A stretch of 7,836 nt of DNA from an uncultured bacterium (GTDB lineage: Bacteria > Bacteroidota > Bacteroidia > Chitinophagales > CAIODY01): contig CAIQHW010000016.1 in the NCBI GenBank assembly GCA_903871715.1, forward strand, positions 1 to 7,836, written 5' to 3'. The notes under the pieces were generated by a model. The model did no database searches, had not been told where the DNA came from, and saw only the letters and a program-made list of their open reading frames with translations. The number at the start of each line of letters is the position of its first letter. The stretch's first letter is position 1. Both the position numbers and the translations under genes were made by a program. This document shows, piece by piece, positions 1 through 6,494 of this stretch.

Positions 1-1149
1 AATAATATTATCGTTAAACAAATCGTTCGAGTTGTAGCCCAACATAAAATAGCCAGTGTTGCTTTGTTGATTGATAGTACAAGTAGAATTAAAAATGTTT
101 TGGATTTGCGAATTATGATTGCCGCCACCGCCAGTTTTGGTAAAGGTTGCAGCAGAATTAAATGTGCCTCCCTGTATCCATAAATTTGGGGCAGTTACAT
201 TGAAAGTTCCATTGAATATGCAATTGGCAGCTGTTTTATAAATATAAAACGAAGAAGTCCCTGTCATTGTTAAATTAATTCCTGTCGAATTTCCTAATTG
301 AATAAAACCACCCAGCACAAGCGAACCAGTGCTAAATCCAGCATTACCAACAAAAATATTTTTGCCTGAAGCCATCGTTGGAGTGCCTGTTCCAGCTGTA
401 TAACCTAAATAAATTCCACCAGTTCCAGTTGATGAAACAACAATAGAATCATTGAACAAATCATTTGAGTTATAACCCAACATAAAATATCCCGTGTTGC
501 TTTGTTGGTTTATAGTAAATGATGCGTTGAAAATATTTTGTTGTTGGCAATTGTGATTGCTATTTCCACCAGTTTTTGTAAAAGTGGCTCTGTTGTTGAA
601 GGTTGCACCTTCTACCCAAATATCTGGAGCAGTAACATTAAATATACCATTGAATACACAAGGGTTTGCGGTTTTATAAACATAAAATGAAGCCGTACCC
701 GTAAGTGTTAAATTAATTCCTGTTGATGAACCCAACTGTGTAAATCCACCTAAATTTAATGAACCTACGGCAAAACCTGAGCTGCCCACATAAATATTTT
801 TACCAGCCGCTAACGTAGGAGCACCAGTGCTTCCAGGTTGCCAACCTAAATAAATCCCACCTGTTCCTGTTGAAGAAACAATGATAGAATCATTAAACAA
901 ATCATTAGAATTATAACCCACCATGAAATAACCTGTGTTGCTTTGTTGGTTAATAGTACACGATGCGTTGAAAATATTTTGGTATTGATTATTGTGATTC
1001 GAAGTTCCACCAGTTTTAGTGAAAGCGGCTCTGCCATTATATGTTGCCCCTTGTGCCAAAATATCTGGAGCGGCAGCTGTAAATGCCCCTCCAAATGTTG
1101 ATGATGGTCCAAGATATAAAGTAGCTGTTCCAGTTGCTGTTAAATTGAT
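1..1149 (-). repeat. Tandem protein-coding repeats, about 432-441 bp per unit
   Basis: Taking the INLT codons as the unit start, copy 1 spans 718-1149 (144 codons), copy 2 spans 280-717 (146 codons) and copy 3 begins at 279 and runs out of the window. The similarity is visible in DNA: the stretches starting at 17, 455 and 896 share the same 60-base pattern with only scattered changes, spaced 438 and 441 bp apart. Every spacing is a multiple of three, so unit gain or loss would keep the reading frame. A more degenerate unit precedes the array, within 1177-1516. Confidence 0.85.
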
Positions 1150-1176
1150 AGGTGTTGTGCCGGATTGAATAAATTG
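1..1176 (-). pseudogene. Continuation of the repeat protein beyond the TAA (tandem-repeat region, cut by the window edge)
   Basis: Reading on in the same frame past the TAA gives 392 codons with no further stop to the window edge. The translation continues the protein naturally: QFIQSGTTPINLT right after the stop aligns with GFTQLGSSTGINLT at the equivalent place in the next repeat. Each repeat contains FTKTGG, an NIFN-x-(S/T)-x-TINQQSNTGYFM segment, GYNSNDLFND, SSTGTGGIYLG and a final STGINLT. The nearest in-frame ATG after the stop is at 922-924, inside a repeat and without a signal peptide, so independent translation would give a protein with no export signal. I therefore treat it as a disrupted continuation, unless the TAA is a sequencing error or is read through. 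A T9SS sorting domain is expected at the true C-terminus outside the window, but this cannot be seen. Confidence 0.7.
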
Positions 1177-1956
1177 TTACAAATACAAATAGCCTGCTGT
1201 TAAGCCGCCAGAACCAGCTTGAATAGTTTTACCCGATGCTAACAAAGCCGTTGCAGTATTATTACCACCGCAAAATTGAATGCCTTGTGCGTTACCTGAA
1301 GTGTTTACATAAATATTGCCATTGAATTGATTGCCAACACTTGTCCATGCTAATAAAATTCGCTCTGAGCCAGTATTTGTAAAGGTTACATTATTGTTCC
1401 AAATATCTGCACTTCCATTTCCCAATAATAAATATCCTGCTCCTGAATTTGTCATAGATGTAATGCCATTAAATGTATTACCACCTGCACTAGCGTCATT
1501 TGATGAACCAGTTTTTACCAAAGTCAAAGCATTTTGAAAAGTTGTTTTTGTCATGGTGATGAAAGCTGAAGTAACATTCACCGAGCAATTCATCGTTACA
1601 TTGCTGCTACCAAAAGTTGTTGTTGTTGCTCCTGAAATTGTGAGTGTTCCATTTTGTATTGTACCCATTGTAAATATTGCTGTAGTGCCGCCAACATTAA
1701 GAGTATAGCCACCTAAATCAAATGTACCACTAGTTAGCGTAAGATTTTTTACTGTAGTTGTTGATGTTAATGTGCAAGTTCTACTTGCAGTTACAATAGT
1801 AATATTATCGTTAGAAGTTGGCACACCATTAGGTGTCCAATTCGTTGCCACATTAAAAGCTGGTGATGTATTACCATTCCATGTATAATATGTTTGCGCC
1901 GATGCAATTTGCAAGCTAACAAACATTAATATACCATACAGTAAAAGGTTTTTCAT
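1177..1956 (-). CDS. N-terminal part of a secreted beta-strand repeat protein, ended by an in-frame TAA
   Basis: Codes for 259 residues. Residues 1-20 are a classic signal peptide (Lys at 3, hydrophobic core, ending ASA before Gln21), so the protein is exported. Residues 25-53 carry a W-N-G...NW-x-P-N-G-x-P...D-x-I-T-I pattern typical of the start of Bacteroidota surface proteins built from short beta-strands. The rest is rich in Thr, Asn, Ser and Gly. From about residue 147 (VKTG) it resembles a degenerate copy of the downstream repeats: GYLLLGN matches GYFMLGY, and ASGKTI matches ASGKNI. No T9SS sorting domain lies within these residues. The ATG at 1954-1956 is preferred because it gives the signal peptide and has an A-rich leader. 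The TAA at 1177-1179 is followed in the same frame by 392 open codons, so this is probably the front of a larger gene. An adhesin or surface-layer role is a guess. Confidence 0.75.
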   Translation of the reverse strand: MKNLLLYGILMFVSLQIASAQTYYTWNGNTSPAFNVATNWTPNGVPTSNDNITIVTASRTCTLTSTTTVKNLTLTSGTFDLGGYTLNVGGTTAIFTMGTIQNGTLTISGATTTTFGSSNVTMNCSVNVTSAFITMTKTTFQNALTLVKTGSSNDASAGGNTFNGITSMTNSGAGYLLLGNGSADIWNNNVTFTNTGSERILLAWTSVGNQFNGNIYVNTSGNAQGIQFCGGNNTATALLASGKTIQAGSGGLTAGYLYL

Positions 1957-1993
1957 TTTTTAGCAGAAATAATTGAATGATTATTTTCTGTCG

Positions 1994-2001
1994 CAAAACT
2001 A
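1994..2001 (-). promoter_or_regulatory. Possible Bacteroidota -7 box (TAGTTTTG) for the repeat-protein gene
   Basis: On the minus strand this reads TAGTTTTG, an exact match to the Bacteroidota sigma-factor -7 consensus TAnnTTTG, and lies 37 nt upstream of the ATG at 1954-1956. No clear TTTG -33 element is found 19-21 nt further upstream, so the assignment rests on the -7 box and its position alone. Confidence 0.35.
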
Positions 2002-2100
2002 TTTGCCTGTGCTCTTTATACTTTACAGCTAACCCTGTATTTTGCTAAATAAAAATACGTAGTTCTTATCTTTATAACGATTGATTTTTAAAACAAAAAA

Positions 2101-2108
2101 GGGGGGGG
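2101..2108. repeat. G8 homopolymer between two surface-protein genes
   Basis: Eight consecutive G on the plus strand directly follow six A. The tract lies 3 bp beyond the stop codon of the outer-membrane barrel gene and about 145 bp upstream of the repeat-protein start. It is conspicuous in AT-rich DNA and is the kind of tract that changes length by slipped-strand mispairing. It lies outside any reading frame, so an effect could only be on transcription or transcript ends. Confidence 0.6.
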
Positions 2109-2111
2109 AAA

Positions 2112-2756
2112 TTAAAAGGAGTAAATAACTCTTGTAGTAATAAAGTTGTTGTACTGATTTGTTCCGTATGGCGGATTTAAAGAAAAATAACCATTAAATC
2201 CCCAACCTGCAAAATTGCGGATATACAGCAGTGAATAGGAATAGCGCAGATTGAAACCAAGATGTGGTGTTAAAAAATATTGCAAATCTGCTAACCAACA
2301 AACATCTCGTTTCTTGAATTCATTTAGTGCATCGGGATTGTTTGCAAAGTCAATTGTTTCTGATGCACTAAATAATTGACCATAGCTTAAACCTAAGCCC
2401 ATTCTGGTTTTACCATCTTTATCGCGATATTGTAAATAGACTGGCACATCGGCATAGCGCAAATTAACTTTGTAATTTTGATTAGGGTCGCCACCAATTT
2501 CGGCATAAGCACTTTTACTTCCTTTTTCAGAATACAACATTTCAAAATTTACATAAAGCGATTTTTGATAAATAGGAAATGCGCCGTAAGCACCAGCGTT
2601 TAAGCCTAATTTGTGAAAGCCGTATAAATTATCGCCGTCAATTTGTGAAGGATTTAAACCTAAAAGTAATCCGCCATCGAAAAAATTTTTCTTCTTGGCT
2701 TGTGAAAAAACCAAAAGTGGAAATGTGCATAAAATGATGAACAAAATCTTTTTCAT
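2112..2756 (-). CDS. Outer-membrane beta-barrel protein, PorT-like family
   Basis: Codes for 214 residues. Residues 1-19 form a signal peptide (MKKILFI..., ending VFSQA), so the product is exported to the periplasm. The mature part is a run of short amphipathic strands with aromatic residues at strand ends: GGLLLGLNPSQIDGD, LGLNAGAYGAFPI, LYVNFEMLYSEKGSK, LRYADVPVYLQYR, TRMGLGLSYGQLFSA and LGFNLRYSYSLLYI. It ends in VIYSF, the terminal aromatic residue expected of barrels folded by the BAM machinery. Length and pattern fit the outer-membrane beta-barrel family that includes PorT of the type IX secretion system (OMP_b-brl_2-like). Many members have no known role, so I do not assign PorT function itself. 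The gene is divergent from the small conserved gene at 2819 and precedes the repeat-protein gene on the same strand after a 155-bp gap. The nearest candidate promoter is at 2775-2807. Confidence 0.8.
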   Translation of the reverse strand: MKKILFIILCTFPLLVFSQAKKKNFFDGGLLLGLNPSQIDGDNLYGFHKLGLNAGAYGAFPIYQKSLYVNFEMLYSEKGSKSAYAEIGGDPNQNYKVNLRYADVPVYLQYRDKDGKTRMGLGLSYGQLFSASETIDFANNPDALNEFKKRDVCWLADLQYFLTPHLGFNLRYSYSLLYIRNFAGWGFNGYFSLNPPYGTNQYNNFITTRVIYSF

Positions 2757-2774
2757 TACGTTTTATTTGCGGCG

Positions 2775-2807
2775 TAAAAATACAGAAAAATCAGCGTTTA
2801 AACCAAA
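2775..2807 (-). promoter_or_regulatory. Possible Bacteroidota promoter for the barrel gene
   Basis: On the minus strand a TTTG (2804-2807) is followed after 21 nt by TATTTTTA (2775-2782), which differs from the -7 consensus TAnnTTTG only in the last base. It ends 18 nt from the ATG at 2754-2756, giving a short leader. The whole divergent spacer is only 62 bp, so it probably also holds the promoter of the plus-strand gene at 2819, for which I found no convincing box. Confidence 0.35.
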
Positions 2808-2818
2808 ATCAAATACTA

Positions 2819-3106
2819 ATGAGTTTCAAATATAATCCCAGTACGCTAAAAAAATTAGAAGGTATTTTTGAAGAAGCAAGATACATTGTGCGTTATGAAA
2901 AAGGTAGCTTTAATGCTGGTTACTGCCTGTTAGAAGATAAAAAAATTGTGGTCGTTAACAAATTTTATACGCTCGAAAATAAAATCAATTGCTTGATTGA
3001 TATTATTAACCAACTCAATTTTGGTGAAATAGAATTTTCAGAAGAATTGATGGCTTTCTACAAAAAAATTACTTCAAAAAAATTAGAAAGCAACGAAGCA
3101 GAATAA
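2819..3106 (+). CDS. Small conserved Bacteroidota protein of unknown function
   Basis: Codes for 95 residues with no signal peptide and no membrane segment, so it is probably cytosolic. It is charged and compact. An N-terminal helix (STLKKLEGIFEEA) leads into strands YIVRYEKGSFNAGYCLLEDKKIVVVNKFYTLENK, then a helix INCLIDIINQL and an acidic/lysine-rich tail. The central block (VRYEKG-x-F-x-AGYC-x-LED-x-K-x-VVVNKF) looks strongly constrained, and I recall similar short uncharacterised proteins across Bacteroidota, but I cannot name the family from sequence alone. The start ATG is 62 bp from the divergent barrel gene. The stop lies 48 bp before the beta-helix gene on the same strand, with a hairpin between them. 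No function is proposed. Two Cys (residues 36 and 58) are visible but do not form a metal-binding motif. Confidence 0.75.
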   Translation: MSFKYNPSTLKKLEGIFEEARYIVRYEKGSFNAGYCLLEDKKIVVVNKFYTLENKINCLIDIINQLNFGEIEFSEELMAFYKKITSKKLESNEAE

Positions 3107-3107
3107 A

Positions 3108-3155
3108 TTTTCTGATTAAAATTTTGCGATTAACTTTATTGCAAAATTCAGAAAA
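3108..3155 (+). promoter_or_regulatory. Bulged hairpin in the leader of the beta-helix gene, reaching its start codon
   Basis: TTTTCTGA (3108-3115) pairs with TCAGAAAA (3148-3155), and ATTTTGC (3121-3127) pairs with GCAAAAT (3141-3147). The result is 15 perfect base pairs with a 5-nt bulge (3116-3120) and a 13-nt loop (3128-3140). The last A of the right arm is the first base of the ATG at 3155. The loop and adjoining bases contain TAACTTTA (3131-3138), one base from the -7 consensus TAnnTTTG. There is no U-tract after the right arm, so it is a poor intrinsic terminator. It could instead be an operator palindrome or a structure masking translation initiation. Confidence 0.45.
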
Positions 3156-4900
3156 TGAAGTCAGCGTTTTTCATTTTATTTTTCATCATTTCATTTATTG
3201 CATCAGCCCAAAATACTTACTACGTAAGCACTTCGGGCAATGATGCCAACAGTGGCACCAGCATTTCATCGGCTTGGTTAACCATTCAAAAAGCCGCAAA
3301 CACAGCTACAGCAGGCTCTACTGTAAATATTTTAGCAGGCACCTATCACGAACATGTAACCATGCATATCACAGGTTTGCCCAACCATTACATCACGTTT
3401 CAAAATTATCAGCATGATTCTGTTGTTGTTGATGGTGCCGGAAGTAGCGGCTGGGGCTTGTTTACTATTTATGCGGTGGCTTATTTTAAAATTAAAGGAT
3501 TGCACTTTGCCTACACCGATAGCACCACAGCGGCTTATTCGCCAGCTATGTTAATTGGCAACAAAGCGCAGTTTGTAGAAGTGCATCATTGCACATTTGA
3601 AAACTTGAGGAATAAAAACGCCACTGGCATTGCGTTATATGGCAACGATACCACCAGCGCTGGTCTGCACAATATTTTAATTGATAGTTGCCGATTTGGC
3701 AACACCAATTTTAAAACCAGCATGGGTGTGGGTGTGGCTGGAAATACTTATCAATGCAACATTTCAAACAATTTGTTTCATCATCTAAATTCGCAAGCCA
3801 TTGCATTAATTGGCAGCGATAGCACCAGCCGTTCATTATTCGATTATGCCAGAAATATTACGGTGAATAACAACGAAATCCTTGATGTGTACAATGACAC
3901 CCCAGGCAATTATCGACAAGGCATTTTGGTAAGTGGTGCCAGAAATTGTTTGTTGGAAAAGAATAAAATTCATCATTGTGATATGGGCATCAACATCACA
4001 GCTTATGAAAATTATGCCAAAACAAATGGTATCGTTTTCAGAGAAAATTTGGTGTACGAAAATTATCAGCAAGGCTTGGCGTTGGGTGTTTATAATTATA
4101 CCGCCAGCACTGGCAGAATAAAATATTGCCACATCTATCACAATACTTTTTATCAAAACAATGCCTTGAAAAGTTCATCTGAAGCTGTTTTATTCCCTTT
4201 TGATAGTTCTGAAATTAGCAACAATATTTTTTATGCTAACACCCAAAACGAAATTTATTACACTTGGTTTTATGGTGTGGGTTTGCAAAAAAATGTGCTC
4301 AATTACAACGCATTTTGTTCGCCATTTATCGACCCATCTTCTATCATTTTCGATTGGGATGGCAACTACACCACAGGTTTTGGTTATTATAAAATGGTAA
4401 GCAATGTAGATACCAACAGCATTTACGCCGACCCACTTTTTATAAATCCTTATGAAGCCATCCCCGATTTTCATTTGTATAACAACAGCCCTGTGAAAGA
4501 TAATGGCGACCCAAATTTTGTTGCATCAACTGGCGAAAACGATTTTTACAATCATGCTCGAATTTTTAATAATCGAGTGGATATTGGTGCAGTTGAAAAT
4601 CAAAATGATTATGCACCAGTAGTTATTCAAGCGGGCATAGATGCTGCATTTGTAGGCGATGAGCCATTAACAATTTATCCAAATCCAACAAGCCAGTCGT
4701 TAGTCATAAGTAGTAAGTCAGTAGTCAATTCGATTCAAATTACAAACATTTTTGGAGAGAAAATGAAAGTAAATATGTTTGAACTTACGACTTACGACTT
4801 ACGACTTGATACATACAACTTGCCATCGGGTTTTTATTTTATAAAAACTATTTTTAAAAGTGGAAATTCAAACATGAAAAAAGTGGTGGTGCAGCATTAA
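3155..4900 (+). CDS. Secreted right-handed parallel beta-helix protein with T9SS type A sorting domain
   Basis: Codes for 581 residues. Residues 1-19 are a signal peptide ending ASAQ. Residues 22-68 (YYVSTSGND-x-NSGTS...W-x-TIQKAAN...AGSTVNILAGTYHE) form the DUF1565/pectate-lyase-like N-cap that begins many parallel beta-helix proteins. Residues 75-380 hold repeated helix coils with asparagine ladders, such as CNISNNLFHH, ITVNNNEILDV, CLLEKNKIHHCDMGI and SEISNNIFYANTQNE. Residues 425-481 (YADPLF...DFHLYNNSPVKDNGDP...FNNRVDIGAVE) match the closing pattern of choice-of-anchor Q proteins. Residues 506-581 (IYPNPTSQSLVISS...LPSGFYFIKTIF...KKVVVQH) are a T9SS type A sorting domain, so the protein should cross the outer membrane and be released or anchored to surface glycan. 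The fold suggests binding or cleaving polysaccharide, but I see no identifiable catalytic triad and do not claim an enzyme. The T9SS domain carries an unusual heptamer insertion. Confidence 0.85.
   Translation: MKSAFFILFFIISFIASAQNTYYVSTSGNDANSGTSISSAWLTIQKAANTATAGSTVNILAGTYHEHVTMHITGLPNHYITFQNYQHDSVVVDGAGSSGWGLFTIYAVAYFKIKGLHFAYTDSTTAAYSPAMLIGNKAQFVEVHHCTFENLRNKNATGIALYGNDTTSAGLHNILIDSCRFGNTNFKTSMGVGVAGNTYQCNISNNLFHHLNSQAIALIGSDSTSRSLFDYARNITVNNNEILDVYNDTPGNYRQGILVSGARNCLLEKNKIHHCDMGINITAYENYAKTNGIVFRENLVYENYQQGLALGVYNYTASTGRIKYCHIYHNTFYQNNALKSSSEAVLFPFDSSEISNNIFYANTQNEIYYTWFYGVGLQKNVLNYNAFCSPFIDPSSIIFDWDGNYTTGFGYYKMVSNVDTNSIYADPLFINPYEAIPDFHLYNNSPVKDNGDPNFVASTGENDFYNHARIFNNRVDIGAVENQNDYAPVVIQAGIDAAFVGDEPLTIYPNPTSQSLVISSKSVVNSIQITNIFGEKMKVNMFELTTYDLRLDTYNLPSGFYFIKTIFKSGNSNMKKVVVQH
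4783..4810 (+). repeat. ACTTACG heptamer repeat inside the sorting-domain coding sequence
   Basis: ACTTACG occurs three times head to tail (4783-4789, 4790-4796, 4797-4803), followed by a diverged fourth unit ACTTGAT (4804-4810). Three units equal seven codons, so the frame is kept and the stretch reads LTTYDLRLD. An imperfect inverted partner lies upstream: 4702-4719 is complementary to 4789-4806 at 16 of 18 positions, separated by 69 bases that encode the middle of the T9SS domain. Confidence 0.7.
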
Positions 4901-4917
4901 GTTTTTCGATTTCAACT

Positions 4918-4925
4918 TATCTTTA
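4918..4925 (+). promoter_or_regulatory. Weak -7-like box before the first glycosyltransferase
   Basis: TATCTTTA is one base from the Bacteroidota -7 consensus TAnnTTTG and lies 7 nt before the ATG at 4933, in the 32-nt gap after the beta-helix gene. No TTTG is found 19-21 nt upstream, and the leader would be almost absent, so transcription from further upstream is equally likely. Confidence 0.2.
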
Positions 4926-4932
4926 GCCACTG

Positions 4933-6171
4933 ATGCATATTTTATATTTAAGTTACGATGGGCTTACCGATCCATTGGGGCAATCGCAGGTTTTACCTTA
5001 TTTAATTGGGCTTTCAGTTAAAGGTGCAACCATTCACATCATCAGTTTTGACAAGCAAGAGCGATTTGAAAAACAAAAATCACTCATCGAAAAAATTGTG
5101 ACTGAAAATAATCTGGTTTGGCATCCAATGGCATACACCAAGCGTCCGCCAGTACTTTCCACCATTTATGATCTGTGGCACTTGCGAAATAAAGCCAAGC
5201 AAATTGTACAGGAAAATAAAATAGAAATTGTGCACTGTCGCAGTTATCTCACATCATTAGTTGGTTTATGGTTGAAGAAAAAACTACACACCAAATTTGT
5301 CTTCGACATGAGAGGATTTTGGGCAGATGAACGCGTAGAAGGAAAAATTTGGAACTTGCAAAACCCCATCTACAAGCGCATTTACAGTTTTTTTAAAAAC
5401 AAAGAGAAACAGTTTTTAGAACAAAGTGATGCCATTGTTTGCTTAACTTATGCAGCCAAAAGTGAAATGATGAAATGGAGTTTTAAAATGGATGCCGAAA
5501 AAATAACCGTTATTCCTTGTTGTGTAGATGTTGATTTTTTCAACAAAAAAAATTTACCTTTTAAAGAACGAAACATTTTTAGAAAAAAAATTGGCGTAGA
5601 TGAAAATGAATTGTTACTTATTTATACTGGTGGATTAGGCACTTGGTATTGTTTAGAAGAAATGCTATTGTTTTTCAAAAAATTATTAGTACAAAAATCG
5701 AACAGCACTTTTTTAATTTTAACCGCAGAAAATCCATCAATGGTTTTTAATGCAGCGAAAAAAATAAGTGTAGACGAAAAAAAGATAATTGTGTTGGAAG
5801 CTACACGGGCAGACATGCCCAGCTATTTGAATGCTGCTGATTTAGCATTGTTTTTTATTTTACCCAGTTTTTCAAAATCAGCATCTTCACCAACTAAGCA
5901 AGGTGAAATGATGGCTATGGAGTTGCCCATTATTTGCAATGCAGGTGTGGGCGATACTGCTCAAATCATTAAAAAATATTACGCTGGTTGGGTGATTGAA
6001 AAATTTGATGACAACAATTTTAGCCAAGTGGCTATTGAGATTTCAAAAAAAATTTCGTTGGATAAAAATAAAATCAGACAAGGTGCTGAAGAATTTTTTG
6101 GATTAAAAAATGGAGTGGAAAATTATTTTAAAATCTATCAAAAATTGAGTTCTTTGCACATTCAAAAATGA
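4933..6171 (+). CDS. GT-B glycosyltransferase, family 4-like
   Basis: Codes for 412 residues. No signal peptide is present, so it is a cytosolic or membrane-peripheral enzyme that transfers a sugar from a nucleotide-sugar donor to a growing lipid-linked glycan. Residues 1-130 form the N-terminal acceptor-side Rossmann domain: MHILYLSYDG start, then GLTDPLGQSQVLPYL, IEIVHCRSYLTSLVG and FVFDMRGFWADERVE. Residues 166-203 (DAIVCLTYAAKSEM...ITVIPCCVDVDFF) are the usual linker into the C-terminal donor domain. The donor domain includes LLIYTGGLGTWY (228-239), MPSYLNAADLALFF (295-308) and SASSPTKQGEMMAMELPIICNAGVGD (316-341), whose Glu324 is the conserved glutamate of the GT4 donor site. The length is normal for the family. 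Donor and acceptor cannot be read from the sequence. The TGA stop overlaps the ATG of the next gene (ATGA at 6168-6171), indicating translational coupling in one operon. Confidence 0.85.
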   Translation: MHILYLSYDGLTDPLGQSQVLPYLIGLSVKGATIHIISFDKQERFEKQKSLIEKIVTENNLVWHPMAYTKRPPVLSTIYDLWHLRNKAKQIVQENKIEIVHCRSYLTSLVGLWLKKKLHTKFVFDMRGFWADERVEGKIWNLQNPIYKRIYSFFKNKEKQFLEQSDAIVCLTYAAKSEMMKWSFKMDAEKITVIPCCVDVDFFNKKNLPFKERNIFRKKIGVDENELLLIYTGGLGTWYCLEEMLLFFKKLLVQKSNSTFLILTAENPSMVFNAAKKISVDEKKIIVLEATRADMPSYLNAADLALFFILPSFSKSASSPTKQGEMMAMELPIICNAGVGDTAQIIKKYYAGWVIEKFDDNNFSQVAIEISKKISLDKNKIRQGAEEFFGLKNGVENYFKIYQKLSSLHIQK

Positions 6172-6476
6172 AAAAGAAGATAATTTTTATTGCCGCACAT
6201 TACCCCAATCGCTCCCCAGGTCAGCGATACAGGTTTGAGCAATATTTTAAAATATTGCAACAAAATGGCTACGAAATAAAATTAGCCAACATTATTAATG
6301 AAAAAGACGACAAAATATTTTACTCACCAGGCAATTCCATTTTAAAAATTTTGTTGATTGTAAAATTCTTTTTGAAAAGATGTGTACACGTTTTTGAAGC
6401 CACACAATACGACATCATTTTTATTTATCGAGAAGCATTTTTTATGGGCGGAGCATTTTTTGAAACCCTTTTTTAA
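6168..6476 (+). CDS. N-terminal part of a second glycosyltransferase (GT4-like), ended by an in-frame TAA
   Basis: Codes for 102 residues that match the first half of a GT-B acceptor domain. It begins MKKKIIFIAAHYPNRSPGQRYRFEQYFKILQQNGYEI, with the P-x-x-RYRFEQY pattern seen at the start of this subgroup, and continues to ATQYDIIFIYREAFFMGGAFFE, which normally sits just before the YDFDDAIW block. Here the ORF ends in TLF and TAA (6474-6476). The next codons in the same frame (WTGKKIV) lead straight into YDFDDAIWLPN, so the stop interrupts one gene rather than ending it. The start ATG overlaps the stop of the upstream glycosyltransferase (ATGA), so translation is probably coupled. On its own this fragment lacks the donor-binding domain and should be inactive. 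Confidence 0.7.
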   Translation: MKKKIIFIAAHYPNRSPGQRYRFEQYFKILQQNGYEIKLANIINEKDDKIFYSPGNSILKILLIVKFFLKRCVHVFEATQYDIIFIYREAFFMGGAFFETLF

Positions 6477-6494
6477 TGGACAGGTAAAAAAATT

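Noticed and set aside
846..1112. Minus-strand ORF of 88 codons
   Set aside because: It lies in another frame over the open repeat-protein frame, and its translation is low-complexity with no resemblance to the repeats; the repeat frame is clearly the coding one.
1..1149. Regular repeats suggesting a CRISPR or intergenic repeat array
   Set aside because: Units are about 438 bp, contiguous, coding and frame-preserving, with no short repeats separated by unique spacers.
1177..1179. Reassigned TAA stop codon
   Set aside because: Other genes in the window end with TAA at sensible C-termini (barrel ending IYSF, T9SS domain ending VVVQH), so general reassignment is not supported.
1331..1537. Plus-strand ORF of 68 codons
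   Set aside because: It lies antisense within the signal-peptide-bearing repeat protein and has no coding features of its own.
2024..2039. TACAG/CTGTA hairpin between the barrel and repeat-protein genes as a terminator
   Set aside because: The stem is only 5 bp and AT-rich, about 70 bp past the stop codon, and lacks a T-run on the strand that would matter.
3836..4474. Several ORFs of 62-106 codons on both strands inside the beta-helix gene
   Set aside because: They overlap a well-supported 581-residue protein with continuous domain signals and show no recognisable domains.
5622..5816. Minus-strand ORF inside the first glycosyltransferase
   Set aside because: Antisense shadow of a conserved donor domain.
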